This document shows positions 10,589 to 21,215 of a stretch of 64,000 nt of DNA, piece after piece; position 1 is the first letter of the stretch; each line of letters starts with the position of its first letter. A program made the translations under genes and the position numbers. Source of the stretch: Scolanthus callimorphus (taxonomy: Eukaryota; Cnidaria; Anthozoa; Actiniaria; Edwardsiidae); assembly GCA_033964015.1 (NCBI GenBank), contig JAWWUD010000222.1, positions 1 through 64,000 on the forward strand, in the 5' to 3' direction. The notes beneath the pieces are model-generated. The model made no database searches. It had not been told where the DNA came from and saw only the letters and a program-made list of their open reading frames with translations.

Positions 10589-10949
10589 AACGTTCAATTA
10601 AGATAATAACGCTGATAAAATGTTAACATAATACACATAAAATGGGCTCTCTGAGCTAGTGACCTCCTGACAAATAGTGACATTGTTTATGTAGAGCATG
10701 CCGAATTGCTTTGTAAAATGTTAGCTAGATTTATGATATATTTGCAGTAGTCTATATATATATATATCCATAGGTTGTAATTTCTTATTAGTATTGTTAA
10801 TTTATCTGGCCGAGTTACCCGCAAAATGATGTATATTAAAATTTTGGAAATACTTTTGTTAGGAATGAATATTTTTGCAAGCGGGCCAAAGTGATACTTT
10901 TGTACAATAAAATATGGCAATGTGTTGACGTTTGTGTTTTTGTTGCGCT

Positions 10950-10973
10950 CCCCCCCCCCCCCCCCCCCCCCCC
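10950..10973. repeat. Poly-C run of 24
   Basis: An uninterrupted cytosine run. The surrounding 10600-11440 shows no gene or other structure I can support. Confidence 0.9.
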
Positions 10974-11475
10974 AGGGACCGCGCGTCTCCAAATTCCAAG
11001 ATGGCGCCCGTTCAGCAGGCTACTGTTTCTGGCGAGTCGATCTCTCTTTTTTGTTAGGCAATGCCTAAAAGCGGAACTTCAAACGTAGAACTTCTTACAT
11101 TTCAGTGAATTTTGATATGGTCACCCTGAAATTTATGGATGTAATTTTACGCTTGTAAACTGACCGATTATTTTATTGAAAAAACAGATTCTCTCTTATA
11201 TTAGCCTGCGAACAGGCTCTCCTGTGTTGTTATTCGGAGTTTTTTGTTTCGAGTTCAGGAACCCTGTGGCGCGCGGTCGGGGTCGGGGGAGCGTGGGGCC
11301 GAGCACAGAAAGGAGAGCCTGCAATGGCCTTTATTCGTTACGAGTACTCCGTTCAAAATCCAAACGTAAAATACTGATTGGCCAATTTCTCACGTGACGA
11401 CAGAAACCATCAGAGCGTGCTACAACGTGCTACAAGTGCTGAAATCAAAATGGCGGCGAATGTTGACACAAATTC

Positions 11476-11962
11476 TCAACTACATAACGCCATCGAAGCG
11501 CTTTCCGTACACGCCTCAAAGCCTATCAAACTGAAGAGAGAGCAAGAGGTTGACTTTCTCGAAGGACTTCTCCCTGGCGTTGAAACAACTACTCGCTTTG
11601 AGACGAGCGCTTGTCGGGGTTTATTAATATCTGCTAGAGCCGTGGAAAGCTTGCAATAATTCAATACTTTTCTAAAGCATCCAGGGCAGATTCTTGTAGA
11701 CAGCGAGTTTTTGTTTTCCAGCTCGACACCAGCACTACCGAACAGCGACGAAAGCACTAAATTTTGACAACCATAGATCTCTGTTGCAAGGTTTGAATAC
11801 GTTGACAAACGACGCTAGAGAACCGTATTGTGTTCTCAAAGAACACTTGCAAAGCCTACAGAAATCGTCAGTTGTGACTGATACGCTTTCGGGCTTTCTA
11901 CCCTTTCGTCTATAGGTTTTCTTTGGCGTTTCTTGGAGATTCATGCAGACGCGGAGAAGCAC
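11476..11962 (-). pseudogene. Possible zinc-binding (ZAD-like) domain fragment, two frames
   Basis: Two overlapping minus-strand frames look like parts of one domain. The first (11962 down to 11735) contains DDFCRLCKCSL, a CxxC pair. The second (11808 down to 11476) contains STRICPGCFRKV, another CxxC pair about 60 residues later. Two CxxC pairs so placed recall ZAD-like domains of animal zinc-finger proteins. The frame changes between the pairs at about 11740-11800, so as it stands the copy is broken. The last third of the second frame (SKRVVVSTPGRSPSRKS) is low in information and probably not coding. Only the cysteine spacing supports this; it could be chance. Confidence 0.3.
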
Positions 11963-12129
11963 GTGAACCGGTTAAAACAAACTTTCTGTTTTGACAGTTG
12001 TTTGGATGAGTGAGCATGACCCCAAGGGTCACTTCCGGTGAATTTTGATAGGTTCGTGCCATTTTGATGATTGACAAGAGATTAACAAATGTAATCAAGC
12101 GGAAAAAGGGGCAGTTCCCAAACAATACA

Positions 12130-12365
12130 GAGACTATTGCAGGCGCTAGCCTCGCAAGCTCGGCTCGAAATCCACTCGCTATCGCGAGCGGATTTCCCGA
12201 GCGCGCTTCGCGCGCTGTCGAAATCTGTTCGCTATCGCGAGCGGATTTCTCCTAGCCCCCCGAGAATTCGCAAACAAGCTACCCAAAATCGCAACAGAAT
12301 TCGCAAACAAGCTACCCAAACTTCGCCACGCCAGCTATCACAAGCGGATTTCTCCTAGCCCCCTA
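12130..12365. repeat. Short tandem and inverted repeats (CGCTATCGCGAGCGGATTTC)
   Basis: GCTATCGCGAGCGGATTTC occurs at 12179 and 12231, and AGAATTCGCAAACAAGCTACCC at about 12262 and 12297. CCGAGCGCGCTTCGCGCGCTGTCG is a near-perfect hairpin. No coding signal. Confidence 0.6.
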
Positions 12366-12486
12366 GAACTCTAACTAGCGCCTGTGTGCAGGCTACTCTT
12401 ATATCGCGGGGTACAGCCAACAGCAGAGAGTTTGCAAATATTTTCCCATTTTCGCTATTATTGTCCAAGTCCCTTTTGTCTCCTTA

Positions 12487-12578
<92 letters not shown>
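12487..12578. repeat. (TAA)n microsatellite, target of the retrotransposon copies
   Basis: About 30 TAA units, interrupted once near 12543, directly against the 5' junction of the truncated LINE copy at 12579. Confidence 0.95.
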
Positions 12579-12862
12579 GTGCGGTCCAGAGACTGTTCTC
12601 GAGCAGTGAAGAGGCCACCAGGATAGTGGCCTCTATGCAGAGAACAGTCCTAATGGAAGGGGAAACCACTTTAAGAAAGATCCTCGGAGGAGTCGTGCAA
12701 CTGGAATAGGCAGCCGTCTATATTTAATTTCGATTTTTATTTTTATTTATCTATTTATTATCTACTCATATACTGTACACAAGAAAGAGGGACGGTGACC
12801 TCCCCAGCAATGCTTGGTGGGGAGATGGAATGGCCGCATTGAAGAGCGGCTTTTTCTCTTCA
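12579..12862 (+). mobile_element. 5'-truncated copy of the RLE-type LINE (3' end only)
   Basis: From GTGCGGTCCAGAGACTG to CTCTTCATAATAATA this stretch matches the 3' end of the full-length element at 17069-17352 base for base as far as I can compare by eye. It keeps the end of the ORF and the whole 3' UTR, and is flanked by TAA repeats on both sides. Near-identity indicates that both copies come from recent activity of one lineage. Confidence 0.9.
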
Positions 12863-12914
12863 TAATAATAATAATAATAATAATAATAAAATAATAATAA
12901 TAATAATAATAATA
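12863..12914. repeat. (TAA)n microsatellite between two LINE copies
   Basis: TAA units with one AAAA interruption. It is the tail of the truncated copy and the landing site of the full-length copy. Confidence 0.9.
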
Positions 12915-15900
12915 TAAGGGGCAAGGATCCCTGGAGGAGTAGTACCTTTTCTAGTGGCCCCTGTGGCGTCCTAGACTGGTCTCCCCACATCCAGCGTTAA
13001 GTGAAGCGAACCCCGGTCACGTATGACTGGGCAATTATGGCCTACTCCAAGCGGCCACTAGCCTCTCCTTAACGAAGACCGTCCGTGCGTGGTGAAGAGC
13101 CACATCCTTCACGAGGTGCCCCTGTGAACATCACAGAACACGGCGGATCTAGGGGAGCATACCCCGATATAAAACCCAACACGCTGTTGGTAATCGTCAC
13201 CCCAAGGTTGAGTCACGTGCTGAGGGGGTGCCGAAGAGGTGGCCGACACGTCAGGAGGTCGAGAACGTACAACTCGCAGACTTGGCGTTTCTGTGTTTTA
13301 GTGAGCCTTACCTGGAGAGCCGGGCAACTCAAGGTGGACTGTGAAAATCCCGAGCGTCACAGTATTCCGGCAGTCCATATATGTACTGCTGGGGAATGGA
13401 ATTATGAGCAATTTTCCTATCACAGATCTAGATGCTACAAACCAAACAAATGCAGCGCAAGCTGAGAACGACATGGCAGCAACTAGAACTAACCAACCGA
13501 GAGGTAAGAGACCTGAATGGACTCTTGAAGAAAAGGTACGACTCGTCCAGATAGAGATGGAGGAGAGAGAGCGAGGAAGTGGTTTTATGAAGCGGGTTAA
13601 GGACCGCTGGAAAAATGAGGCGCAAACAAAAACATCAGTTTCAGCGCAAAATCTGGCAGATAATGCAAGGAGGTTTAAACGGGAAGATGAAGTATTGCGC
13701 AGACTCGGGCAACATTCGGAGAGCGCACCACTTCCTGCAGATACGCCAACAGACAACGTTGAATGGACTACAGAGAGAAAGATCAGACTAGTGGAAATAG
13801 ACATCGAGGAGAGAAGCAGAGGTCCTGGATTTATGAGGAGAGTAGGAGATAGATGGAGTGAAGAGTTTGGCGAGAGGCTTAAAGACCAAAAGCTTAGAGA
13901 TAATGCTGCGAGGTTTAAAAAAGAACAGCATATTGCGAACTTGGTATTAGTAAGAAAGAGGGGAGATGGAGAAGGACACTCGAGTATGAACCCACCTACC
14001 GACGAGAGAGGAGTAGTAGTAGATGAGGAGAACGATGGTACTGTTACGATTGAGGAAGAAGGCGTAGAAGAGGAGAATTGGACGGAGGAAGAGAAGCGCT
14101 TGAAAATGGTGTTCGATAGAGAACTGGAGCTGCTAGAACCCTTAGTAGATGGGGATATGGAGGAGAGGAATAGATTGCCTAAACTCAGAAGGGTGCCGCC
14201 CAAATTATTCCAACGTGCAAACAAGATACTCACTGCACACCTCAAGGACACTGAAAAGCTAGAAGCGATTACGGACGCCGTGTATGCTATGGGAAGAGCA
14301 GTGGCGAAGGAACTTGATATCAGGATGAGAGCACCTGGTGAAGGCAGAAAGGCATCTGGAGAAGGCGATCGGAGGGAGAGGAAGCTGCGACGTCAAATCA
14401 AAAGCCTTAGGCAGAGAATATCAAGGGTAAACAATGAGTTACATCGAAGAAAGCAGGGACGGGGAGCGACGAAAAAAGAAGCAAGGGCTTTACAGGAGCT
14501 GAGAAAGCATGTCGAAAGAGGCTCAGTGGAAACACAAGATCTCCTGAATGCCTCAGAAAAGTGGCTAGATGAGCTAAGGGCTAAGAAGGTGATAATAGTT
14601 AAAGCGATGGAGAGGAGGAAGAGAAAGAGAAATAACGCCAAGTTCACAGAGGACGAAGGAGCCTTTTATAGGCAGGTCAATGATACCAAAAACTACAGGG
14701 GTAAACCACCACAAATGGAGAAGTTTGTAGAGTTCTGGGGTGGCCTTTGGGAAGAGGAAAGGACAACTAGTGAACAACCATGGATGCAGGCAATCAAGGA
14801 GGAGTTGAAGAAGAAAATCCATGATGTGCGTGAGATTGAAATATCTGAAAGCTCAATCAAGAAGACCATCAGGAGGAGGAAGAACTGGTCAGCCCCTGGC
14901 ATGGACGGCATACAGAACTTCTGGTGGAAACGCTTCACAGCGACCTGGAGTCCCCTTGTGAGAGTCATGAGGGGTTGGGTCGACAACCCAGACAACATCC
15001 CTGAGTGGGTAGCGCTTGGAAGAACGGTGCTGCTACCAAAAACGGAAGATCTCTCCCCAGAAGAGGACTATAGACCAATAACCTGTTTGAATACATCATA
15101 CAAGTTGTTCACTGGCTTGCTTGGCAATTTCATGAGAGACCATGCGGACCGCAATGGTATCTGGGATGCAGGGCAGCTTGGCGCCTCTGAGGGAGTACTC
15201 GGCACGGTAGACCAGCTGCTTATTGACAAGTGCATTATGGACGAAGTAAGAGAGCACAAGAGAGACCTGTGCGTGGCCTTCTATGACTACAGGAAAGCGT
15301 ATGATAAAGTGCATCATGACTGGATGCTGATGGTCTATGAGTGGATGGGGATCCCTGAGAGTGTGATCAGGGTGCTACGCAAATTGATGTGTAGCTGGAA
15401 GACGAGGCTGGAGCTTAATGTTGGAGGCACGAAGATTAAGAGCAGGTGGATTAGTATAAGATGTGGATTCCTGCAAGGCGATAGCTACTCCCCCGTGGGG
15501 TTTTGCTTAACGGAAGTCCCGGTGATGATGCTGTTAGAGGGTACAAGAGGGTATAAGATGGGGCCACCGCGAGAGCGGCATACGAAACGAACCCACAGTC
15601 TATTCATAGATGACCTAAAGGTGTATCAGCAGAACCATCAGGACATGGAAGCAGCCAATGAGATCATCGTAACAGCGAGCCATGACACGGGAGCAGTATA
15701 TGGAGTGAAGAAGTGCGCAGAGGTGGTGTTCAAACAAGGAGAAATGATCAAAGGGGAAGGGCTCAAGATACTTGAGGCCAGGGCTCAGGCCCTTGATCCG
15801 GACAAGGACGAAACGTACAAGTTTCTTGGACTTGAGCAAGGAAAGGGAATAGACAAGGGGAAGGTCCTACAAAGAGTAATGGACGAGATGTCGAGGAGGC

Positions 15901-17353
15901 TAGATAGCCTTACAGACCTAGAGCTCTACGACAAGAACCTTGTGAAGGCAGTCAACACCAGAGTTATACCAGTGGCTGCTTATGCCATGAATGTGTGCCA
16001 ATTCAGTTTGAAAGAATTATACGAGCTAGACATGCTAGTCAAGAACAAGCTACGTGAGAAGAGGATGCTGGGGAGACAAGCGAGCGACGAGAGGTTGTAC
16101 ATGAAGCGGGAAGACGGTGGACGTGGCCTCAAGAGCTTGCGTGCAGTTTACCAGCAGACCAAAGTGCGGGTGGCAACGTACATGGCATGTAGCACGAGCC
16201 AATGGATACAAGTGGCCTGGAGAAGAGAGCTCCAAAACGAGTACAAGAGCCTAAGAAGAGAGGCAGAGGAGGCGATGCAAGAGCTGGGAGAAGAGGTCGA
16301 GTTTCGAGCGAATGAGGTGAAAAGGAATGGAGAGAGGATTGAAAAGGATTGGGCGGGATGTTGGAAGGAGTTGAAGGAGGCAATAAGGGTGCGGTATAAG
16401 GAACAGCTGACTACCAAGTATGTACAAAAGAGCATGCAGAGCCAGGCGTTTGCTGCCCAAGAGAGTGAAGACGCCGCCTGGCTAACGACGAACATATCTC
16501 CGCAGAAGACCTCCAGTATTATGGACATGATGGAGCAGATGGTGGAAACGCGGAAGTGGAAGGCGATGAGAGGGATAGGAGATGAGGGACTGTGTAGGCT
16601 ATGTAACGCACAGGACGAGACCGTCGAACATCTTCTCTCGGGATGCGAGACCATCACCGCGACAGAGTATCTTCGTCGCCATAATAATGCGCTCATGGTG
16701 CTGGCCACCAACTGGGCCATGGAGAAGGACCTGCTGGCAGCAAAAGACGCGTGGCAAGGCGCATGGAGAAAAGGTCATGTACTCAAAGGTGACAAATATA
16801 AGCTGTGTTGGGACTTCGAGTACAGGTTAAGAAAGAAAAACACGGCTAGGCGACCAGACTTGACCCTGGAGGACGTTGATGAAAAGAGAATCTTCCTGGT
16901 AGATATGGCATGCCCCATGGAGCGCAACATAGAGGAAACCAGAAAGACGAAACTTAAAAAGTACCAACAATTAGCATACGAGATCAGAGAACGAAGACCA
17001 GGTTTAGAGTGGAGGTGATTCCTGTCGTCATCGGTTGTCTGGGCGGTGGAGTTCCGGGGGCGCGGCGTGCGGTCCAGAGACTGTTCTCGAGCAGTGAAGA
17101 GGCCACCAGGATAGTGGCCTCTATGCAGAGAACAGTCCTAATGGAAGGGGAAACCACTTTAAGAAAGATCCTCGGAGGAGTCGTGCAACTGGAATAGGCA
17201 GCCGTCTATATTTAATTTCGATTTTTATTTTTATTTATCTATTTATTATCTACTCATATACTGTACACAAGAAAGAGGGACGGTGACCTCCCCAGCAATG
17301 CTTGGTGGGGAGATGGAATGGCCGCATTGAAGAGCGGCTTTTTCTCTTCATAA
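12915..17353 (+). mobile_element. Full-length non-LTR retrotransposon, RLE type (R4/Dong/R2-like), in TAA microsatellite
   Basis: The element runs from GGGGCAAGGATCCC after a TAA tract to a 3' UTR ending in TCTTCATAATAATA. It has a 5' UTR of about 490 bases, one long ORF and a 3' UTR of about 155 bases. An endonuclease of the restriction-like type (RLE) at the C-terminus and insertion in TAA repeats are both known for Dong of silkworm (R4 clade), so a member of that clade or a relative is the likeliest assignment. Clade assignment would need a phylogeny of the reverse transcriptase. Confidence 0.88.
13404..17197 (+). pseudogene. LINE polyprotein: Myb-like repeats, reverse transcriptase, CCHC, RLE endonuclease (one frame change near the end)
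   Basis: I start at ATG 13404; the frame is open further up to 13341 without an ATG. Order of parts: two copies of a Myb-like module beginning W-T-x-E-x-K and ending N-A-R-F-K-x-E (residues about 30-90 and 125-190), a basic coiled region, then reverse transcriptase with SAPGMDGI, AFYDYRKAYDKV, GFLQGDSYSP and the catalytic FIDDLKVY. Near the end come CRLC-x7-H-x4-C, a CCHC knuckle as in R2-type elements, and RRPDLTLE...FLVDMACP, the PD...D signature of the restriction-like endonuclease. The main frame stops at 17018 (GLEWR). The next frame continues VEVIPVVIGCLGG to 17197, as relatives do, so one base appears lost in a TTT near 17003. Replication is by target-primed reverse transcription. Confidence 0.9.
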
Positions 17354-17522
17354 TAATATATGTTTATTGAGCCACATAGCAGCATTGGCAGAATTGCAGT
17401 GGAGGTCAGAGACAATACTGATATTTACAATACTTAACAGATAATTTGTCTAATTATGAATAACGAACAGTGGTACAGAGAATAACCGTGAGGCACCACG
17501 GTGGTATTGGGAATAACGTAAC

Positions 17523-17669
17523 TCAGGGGTTCGCTGATATAATTGCACGACGTTCCGTGAGAGGGATAAGCTCTGCACGTCTGAGCCTCTCACTATATTC
17601 TAAGGCGGGGCCGTAGATAATTCTAAGCGCTCTTTTTTGTACGGACTCAATGATGTTTGCTAGATATAT
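17523..17669 (-). pseudogene. LINE reverse-transcriptase C-terminal fragment
   Basis: Read on the minus strand from 17669 the frame gives IIESVQKRALRIIYG and then EYSERLRRAELIPLTERR before a stop at 17523. The I-E-x-V-Q-x-R-x-x-R-x-I pattern followed by ERL...L..L..RR is the usual end of CR1/Jockey-type reverse transcriptases. It is a short remnant, too short to be a gene, and belongs to a different LINE lineage from the element next to it. Confidence 0.6.
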
Positions 17670-18084
17670 GTGCTTAGTATTTGCTTAGTATCTGTAACTG
17701 TTTACCTCTTTTAATTATCCAGATCAATCTCTTTGATTATCAATGTATTTTGGGGGGAGTTGGCGTCAAAATGCAACAACTTTTTGCGCTGTGCTGTGCT
17801 GGATGTTGAGGACGAAGCACGCGCTCAGTGATCCAAGACGGATTGTGATTTCACGCGCGCAGAATGAATGTGATTGGCTGTGTACACGGGTCGACACTAA
17901 TGCAAGTGCGCATGCGTAAATAAGAGCCTATGATGTTTTTGTAAACCGCTGAGCGTTCCGTTTTGGCTTGGATGGGTTGATGATACGTATGAGGCTCCAA
18001 CTCCGCGCCTTCTGCTAATAATGACATTACGATAAAATTTACAGCGGACATGATGGGGTCGTAAGTCATATTTATTGCAGTATA

Positions 18085-18205
18085 CATATAGAGAGTGGTT
18101 TTCACATAACTGTCGGGAAACCAATCGCAAAGTAATTGCACCAATTCTGAACAAAACGTATGGAAGTAATTACAAAGTATTTGCAAATTACTCACGACAG
18201 TCATT
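18085..18205. repeat. Repeat with AACCAATCGCAAAGTAATTG, shared with 47580-47690
   Basis: AACCAATCGCAAAGTAATT and AATTACTCACGACAGTCATTTGAAAT occur here; the inverse order and strand (ATTTCAAATGACTGTGGTGAGTAATT, AATTACTTTGCGATTGGTT) occurs at 47575-47672. The two are diverged copies of one element in opposite orientation. Confidence 0.55.
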
Positions 18206-18769
18206 TGAAATCCGCTCTTCCTTATTGGATGTTTTTTTTTTCATGTAATACGGGCGGCGGATATTTTACGAGTTGCGGACGTATTTTTCCGAGGCCCACA
18301 TGCTCTTGATCTGACCGAGATTTTTTTTGTTGTGCGCATGACCCATATACCACGCGCTGTCGGAGATTGTTTGTTGAATTTCGCGGTTACTGTCACAGGG
18401 CGTCCTATCATGTAGACAACAATCAACTTTCGGCAGCGGTATTCGGATCATGCGCACTAACGAAAAAAACCAATTTCTTGGTCAGATCTAGCGCATGCGC
18501 ATACAAAGGTTTCTGGACTCTTCTTTCGGCGACCACAGCAACAACGGAGCCGCGAAGGAGAGTTCAGGGACTGCTAGTAGTTGTTAAGCGAAACCCGCCT
18601 CGCGATAGCTGGTTGCGAATGATTTCGAAGTTCTGGGGGCTAGGAGAAATCCGCGCTCTCGCGGCGCGAAGCGCGCTCGAGAAATTCGATTCCTGATCTC
18701 CTCGCCTCCACCAAGAGGGGTGGCGAATGGTCCTTCAAAAAACTGTTTTCTCGCGAAATTTTAGGCGTT

Positions 18770-18950
18770 CTCGAATTCTCGTATTTTATATTTGCCGTTC
18801 TCGGATCTCGGATTTTTTTTCAGGTCGTCTCGGATCTCGGATTTTCCAGTTTGTTGTGTTTATATGGCGAATCTCAAATCGAGTTCTCGATCTCGGATTT
18901 TGAAAGCGGCGTTCTCGCGTTCTCGGAATTCTCGCATTGACCATTCGCCA
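18770..18950. repeat. Minisatellite of TTCTCGGATCTCGGATTTT units
   Basis: Imperfect tandem units built from TCTCGGATCTCGGAT and TTCTCG/AATTCTCG words. The short ORF across it is not a gene. Confidence 0.7.
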
Positions 18951-19326
18951 CCCCTACCTAGAAATAACTTTATTTACAACAACAAATATACTCAATCCAC
19001 TGATATTTAGTCTTCTCTGCCTATGAGCAAACATATTGTGTCAAACATTGTGAGACCACATGTCAAGTGAACCCCGAACGATCAATTTCAATGTCCTCTT
19101 CTTCGTGCTCGCCATTTCACGACTTCCGGTGTATCTTCCGAAATGTATACAATGCGTCTCAGAACAAACAGCAATCCCAGTCAACAATTCAGTCCAGTCA
19201 AAGCTGATTGGCTTTACAGTAACAACTTCGACCTTGTCCATCACTATATCTTCCATTTCTCTTACCTCGTGACCATGCATTGCTGGGCTGGCGCGGGCAT
19301 CCTGCACTCACGATACGAATTTTACT

Positions 19327-19526
19327 TAGTATAATTACTCAAGCGATGGCGCGCGCTGATTGGTCGAGACTTCAGAATATTTTGCTATATCCACCTATAG
19401 GTGAATATAACACTGAAAGCATTGGGGATCGCGCGCGCACTTTATTGCGAGAAACTTAATCCACTCTCGCCTAAACCCGTTTTTTTTTTTGTCGAAAATC
19501 TTAAAAGTCGCTTGAGTAATTATACT
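19327..19526. mobile_element. MITE of 200 bp with TAGTATAATTACTCAAGCGA ends
   Basis: The 20-base end TAGTATAATTACTCAAGCGA is matched exactly by TCGCTTGAGTAATTATACTA at the right. If the true end is TATAATTAC, TA-type duplication is possible but cannot be separated from the palindrome. Confidence 0.8.
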
Positions 19527-19529
19527 AAA

Positions 19530-19633
19530 ACAATTAGTCGCCTCAGGCTCCGAAAATGTCGGCGAATAATCACCTCGACTTCGTCTCTCGGTGACTATTC
19601 GCCGATATTTACGTCTTCGGCGACTAATTGTTA
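19530..19633. repeat. Hairpin repeat with ACAATTAGTCGCC ends
   Basis: ACAATTAGTCGCCTCAGG...GTCGGCGAATAATCACC is matched inverted by GGTGACTATTCGCCGA...CTTCGGCGACTAATTGT. The arms nearly meet, so transcription would give a strong hairpin. Confidence 0.7.
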
Positions 19634-19657
19634 AATACAACGTCAACAAGATTAGAT

Positions 19658-20777
19658 AGAACGGGGTAACGAAGCGGGCAGGACAGGGACAAACTATGCA
19701 GCATTTCTTTTCTGATAGGAATTTCTGATCTCCAAAATATACCGACTGAATATGTGAAAGATTGACCTGGGTAAGCAAGTCCATGACAGAACACTCATCA
19801 CGTGCACAGTGCGTGAGCTAAGCGGGCTACGTAATGTCTAGAATTTAGACCGGACTTTCCCTCACGTGACCTGATCTTTGAATATAACAGTGAACAACTC
19901 CCTGCCCGAGCTAATCAGTCGTATGCAAGGCCAATATCGACCAATACCTCGCTTGTCGGGGTTTCTTCCCCAGAAATCACCCTTGCTATATGCAGGCTAT
20001 GATCCTTTCTATTGAGCGACTCGCGTCCGATAAGAAGTTGTCTGCCAGATACAAGACCATTCCAATTTCAAAGCTGCGGTGACTATGGATTTTGCCTTCT
20101 GTGATGTGTATGTCATTCCGTGCTGCCGTCTTTTCAGGTAAGCCACATCATAACTATGGTCACATGCACAACCATGACAATCGTACGAAGCGTTTACGAG
20201 GCGAATGATAGACTTCCCGATAATGCGAACGTGAGTTCCTATTATTTGTGACATCCATTTATTAGATTCAGTATATTTGCAATACGAGCAAGGGGGCCCT
20301 CAAAGCCCTCAAGGCCTTCCAAGAAATTTGATATTTGAAAGCTATTCAATCTTGTGCAATGCTTATTTAATGGCCAAGTGCCAGTTTCGTTTTCTTTCCA
20401 ATATTATAATATACAAAATATAAAATTCGGAGCTTATGTGGTAGATTATGTTCTTATTCTAGGTTGAAACAGCGAGTGATTATTTTCTTCGGTACACATA
20501 GCAACTTCGGGCACATAGTATTGAACATAAGCAAACCTTTGTTAACCTACTTTAAACTGGCATTCTGTCAAATTAAGTTTACTTCTAACATTCAATAGAC
20601 TAGTAACTAGAAAATTAGTGTCCTTTTCTCATGTTTATTAGGTATAAGAGTGTGCTATTGTTGCCGATAAACTAGTCTCCTCCCAGCCGCCCGGACCGGT
20701 GTCACGCTACGCTACGTCCCAAGGGGAGGGAGAGCGTAGCGTGACACCGGTCCGCTAAACTCGCTTTGTGTTATTTT
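19658..20777. repeat. 1.1 kb dispersed repeat, copy 1 (uninterrupted)
   Basis: From GAACGGGGTAACGAAG to TCGCTTTGTGTTATTTT this matches 27907-29650 nearly base for base, apart from small indels and the insertion in copy 2. Near its 3' end is a perfect 21-base inverted repeat GGACCGGTGTCACGCTACGCT/AGCGTAGCGTGACACCGGTCC (20693-20755). No coding frame survives in both copies. A more diverged relative covers about 27140-27400. Confidence 0.9.
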
Positions 20778-21183
20778 AAAGCGTTTGATCATTTAAATGA
20801 ACTATCTCACCATTGAACCGTGTTAAATATTCCCCTTAAAATGGGTAGTAAGAGTTTGCCATATTCGATTGATAAATGCTACATTTGTATGATTTCTGCT
20901 AGCGCGATTTCCACGCAGGAGTTTATACACTTTATAATTATATGCGCGCTGTAGCCTATCGATTTCGACACTTCACAGCTCCAAAGACCAGAAAACGCTG
21001 CCATGCGTTTCTGGTTTATAGAACGTTTTAACTGTAAACCTCTGAGAACTGATCATCAGCTCATGATACTCTGTGTGCCTAAAAACTAGTGTTTTCTTTT
21101 ATTATGTTTTTATAAAAGAACGTCATTACATGTCGCGGCTATGTTCTAGGTTTAGATTATGCACCAGTCAAAGTAAACCCCGA

Positions 21184-21212
<29 letters not shown>
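21184..21212. repeat. Poly-C run of 29
   Basis: Uninterrupted cytosines. The surrounding stretch 20778-23430 has no supportable gene; 21440-21890 is biased toward CATTCATGTGT/CGTTCGTGCGT words, which keep frames open by chance. Confidence 0.9.

Positions 21213-21215
<3 letters not shown>

Noticed and set aside
11450..11640. Possible start of a RecQ-like helicase on the plus strand (KPIKLKREQEV)
   Set aside because: Only one short Q-motif-like stretch, no Walker A after it, and it overlaps the minus-strand cysteine domain candidate. Not enough to list.
12384..12626. ORF with poly-N/poly-I
   Set aside because: Translation of the TAA microsatellite.
13298..14251. 317-codon minus-strand ORF inside the LINE
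   Set aside because: Serine-rich shadow of the Myb-like and basic part of the LINE protein, caused by GAG/GAA-rich codons on the other strand.
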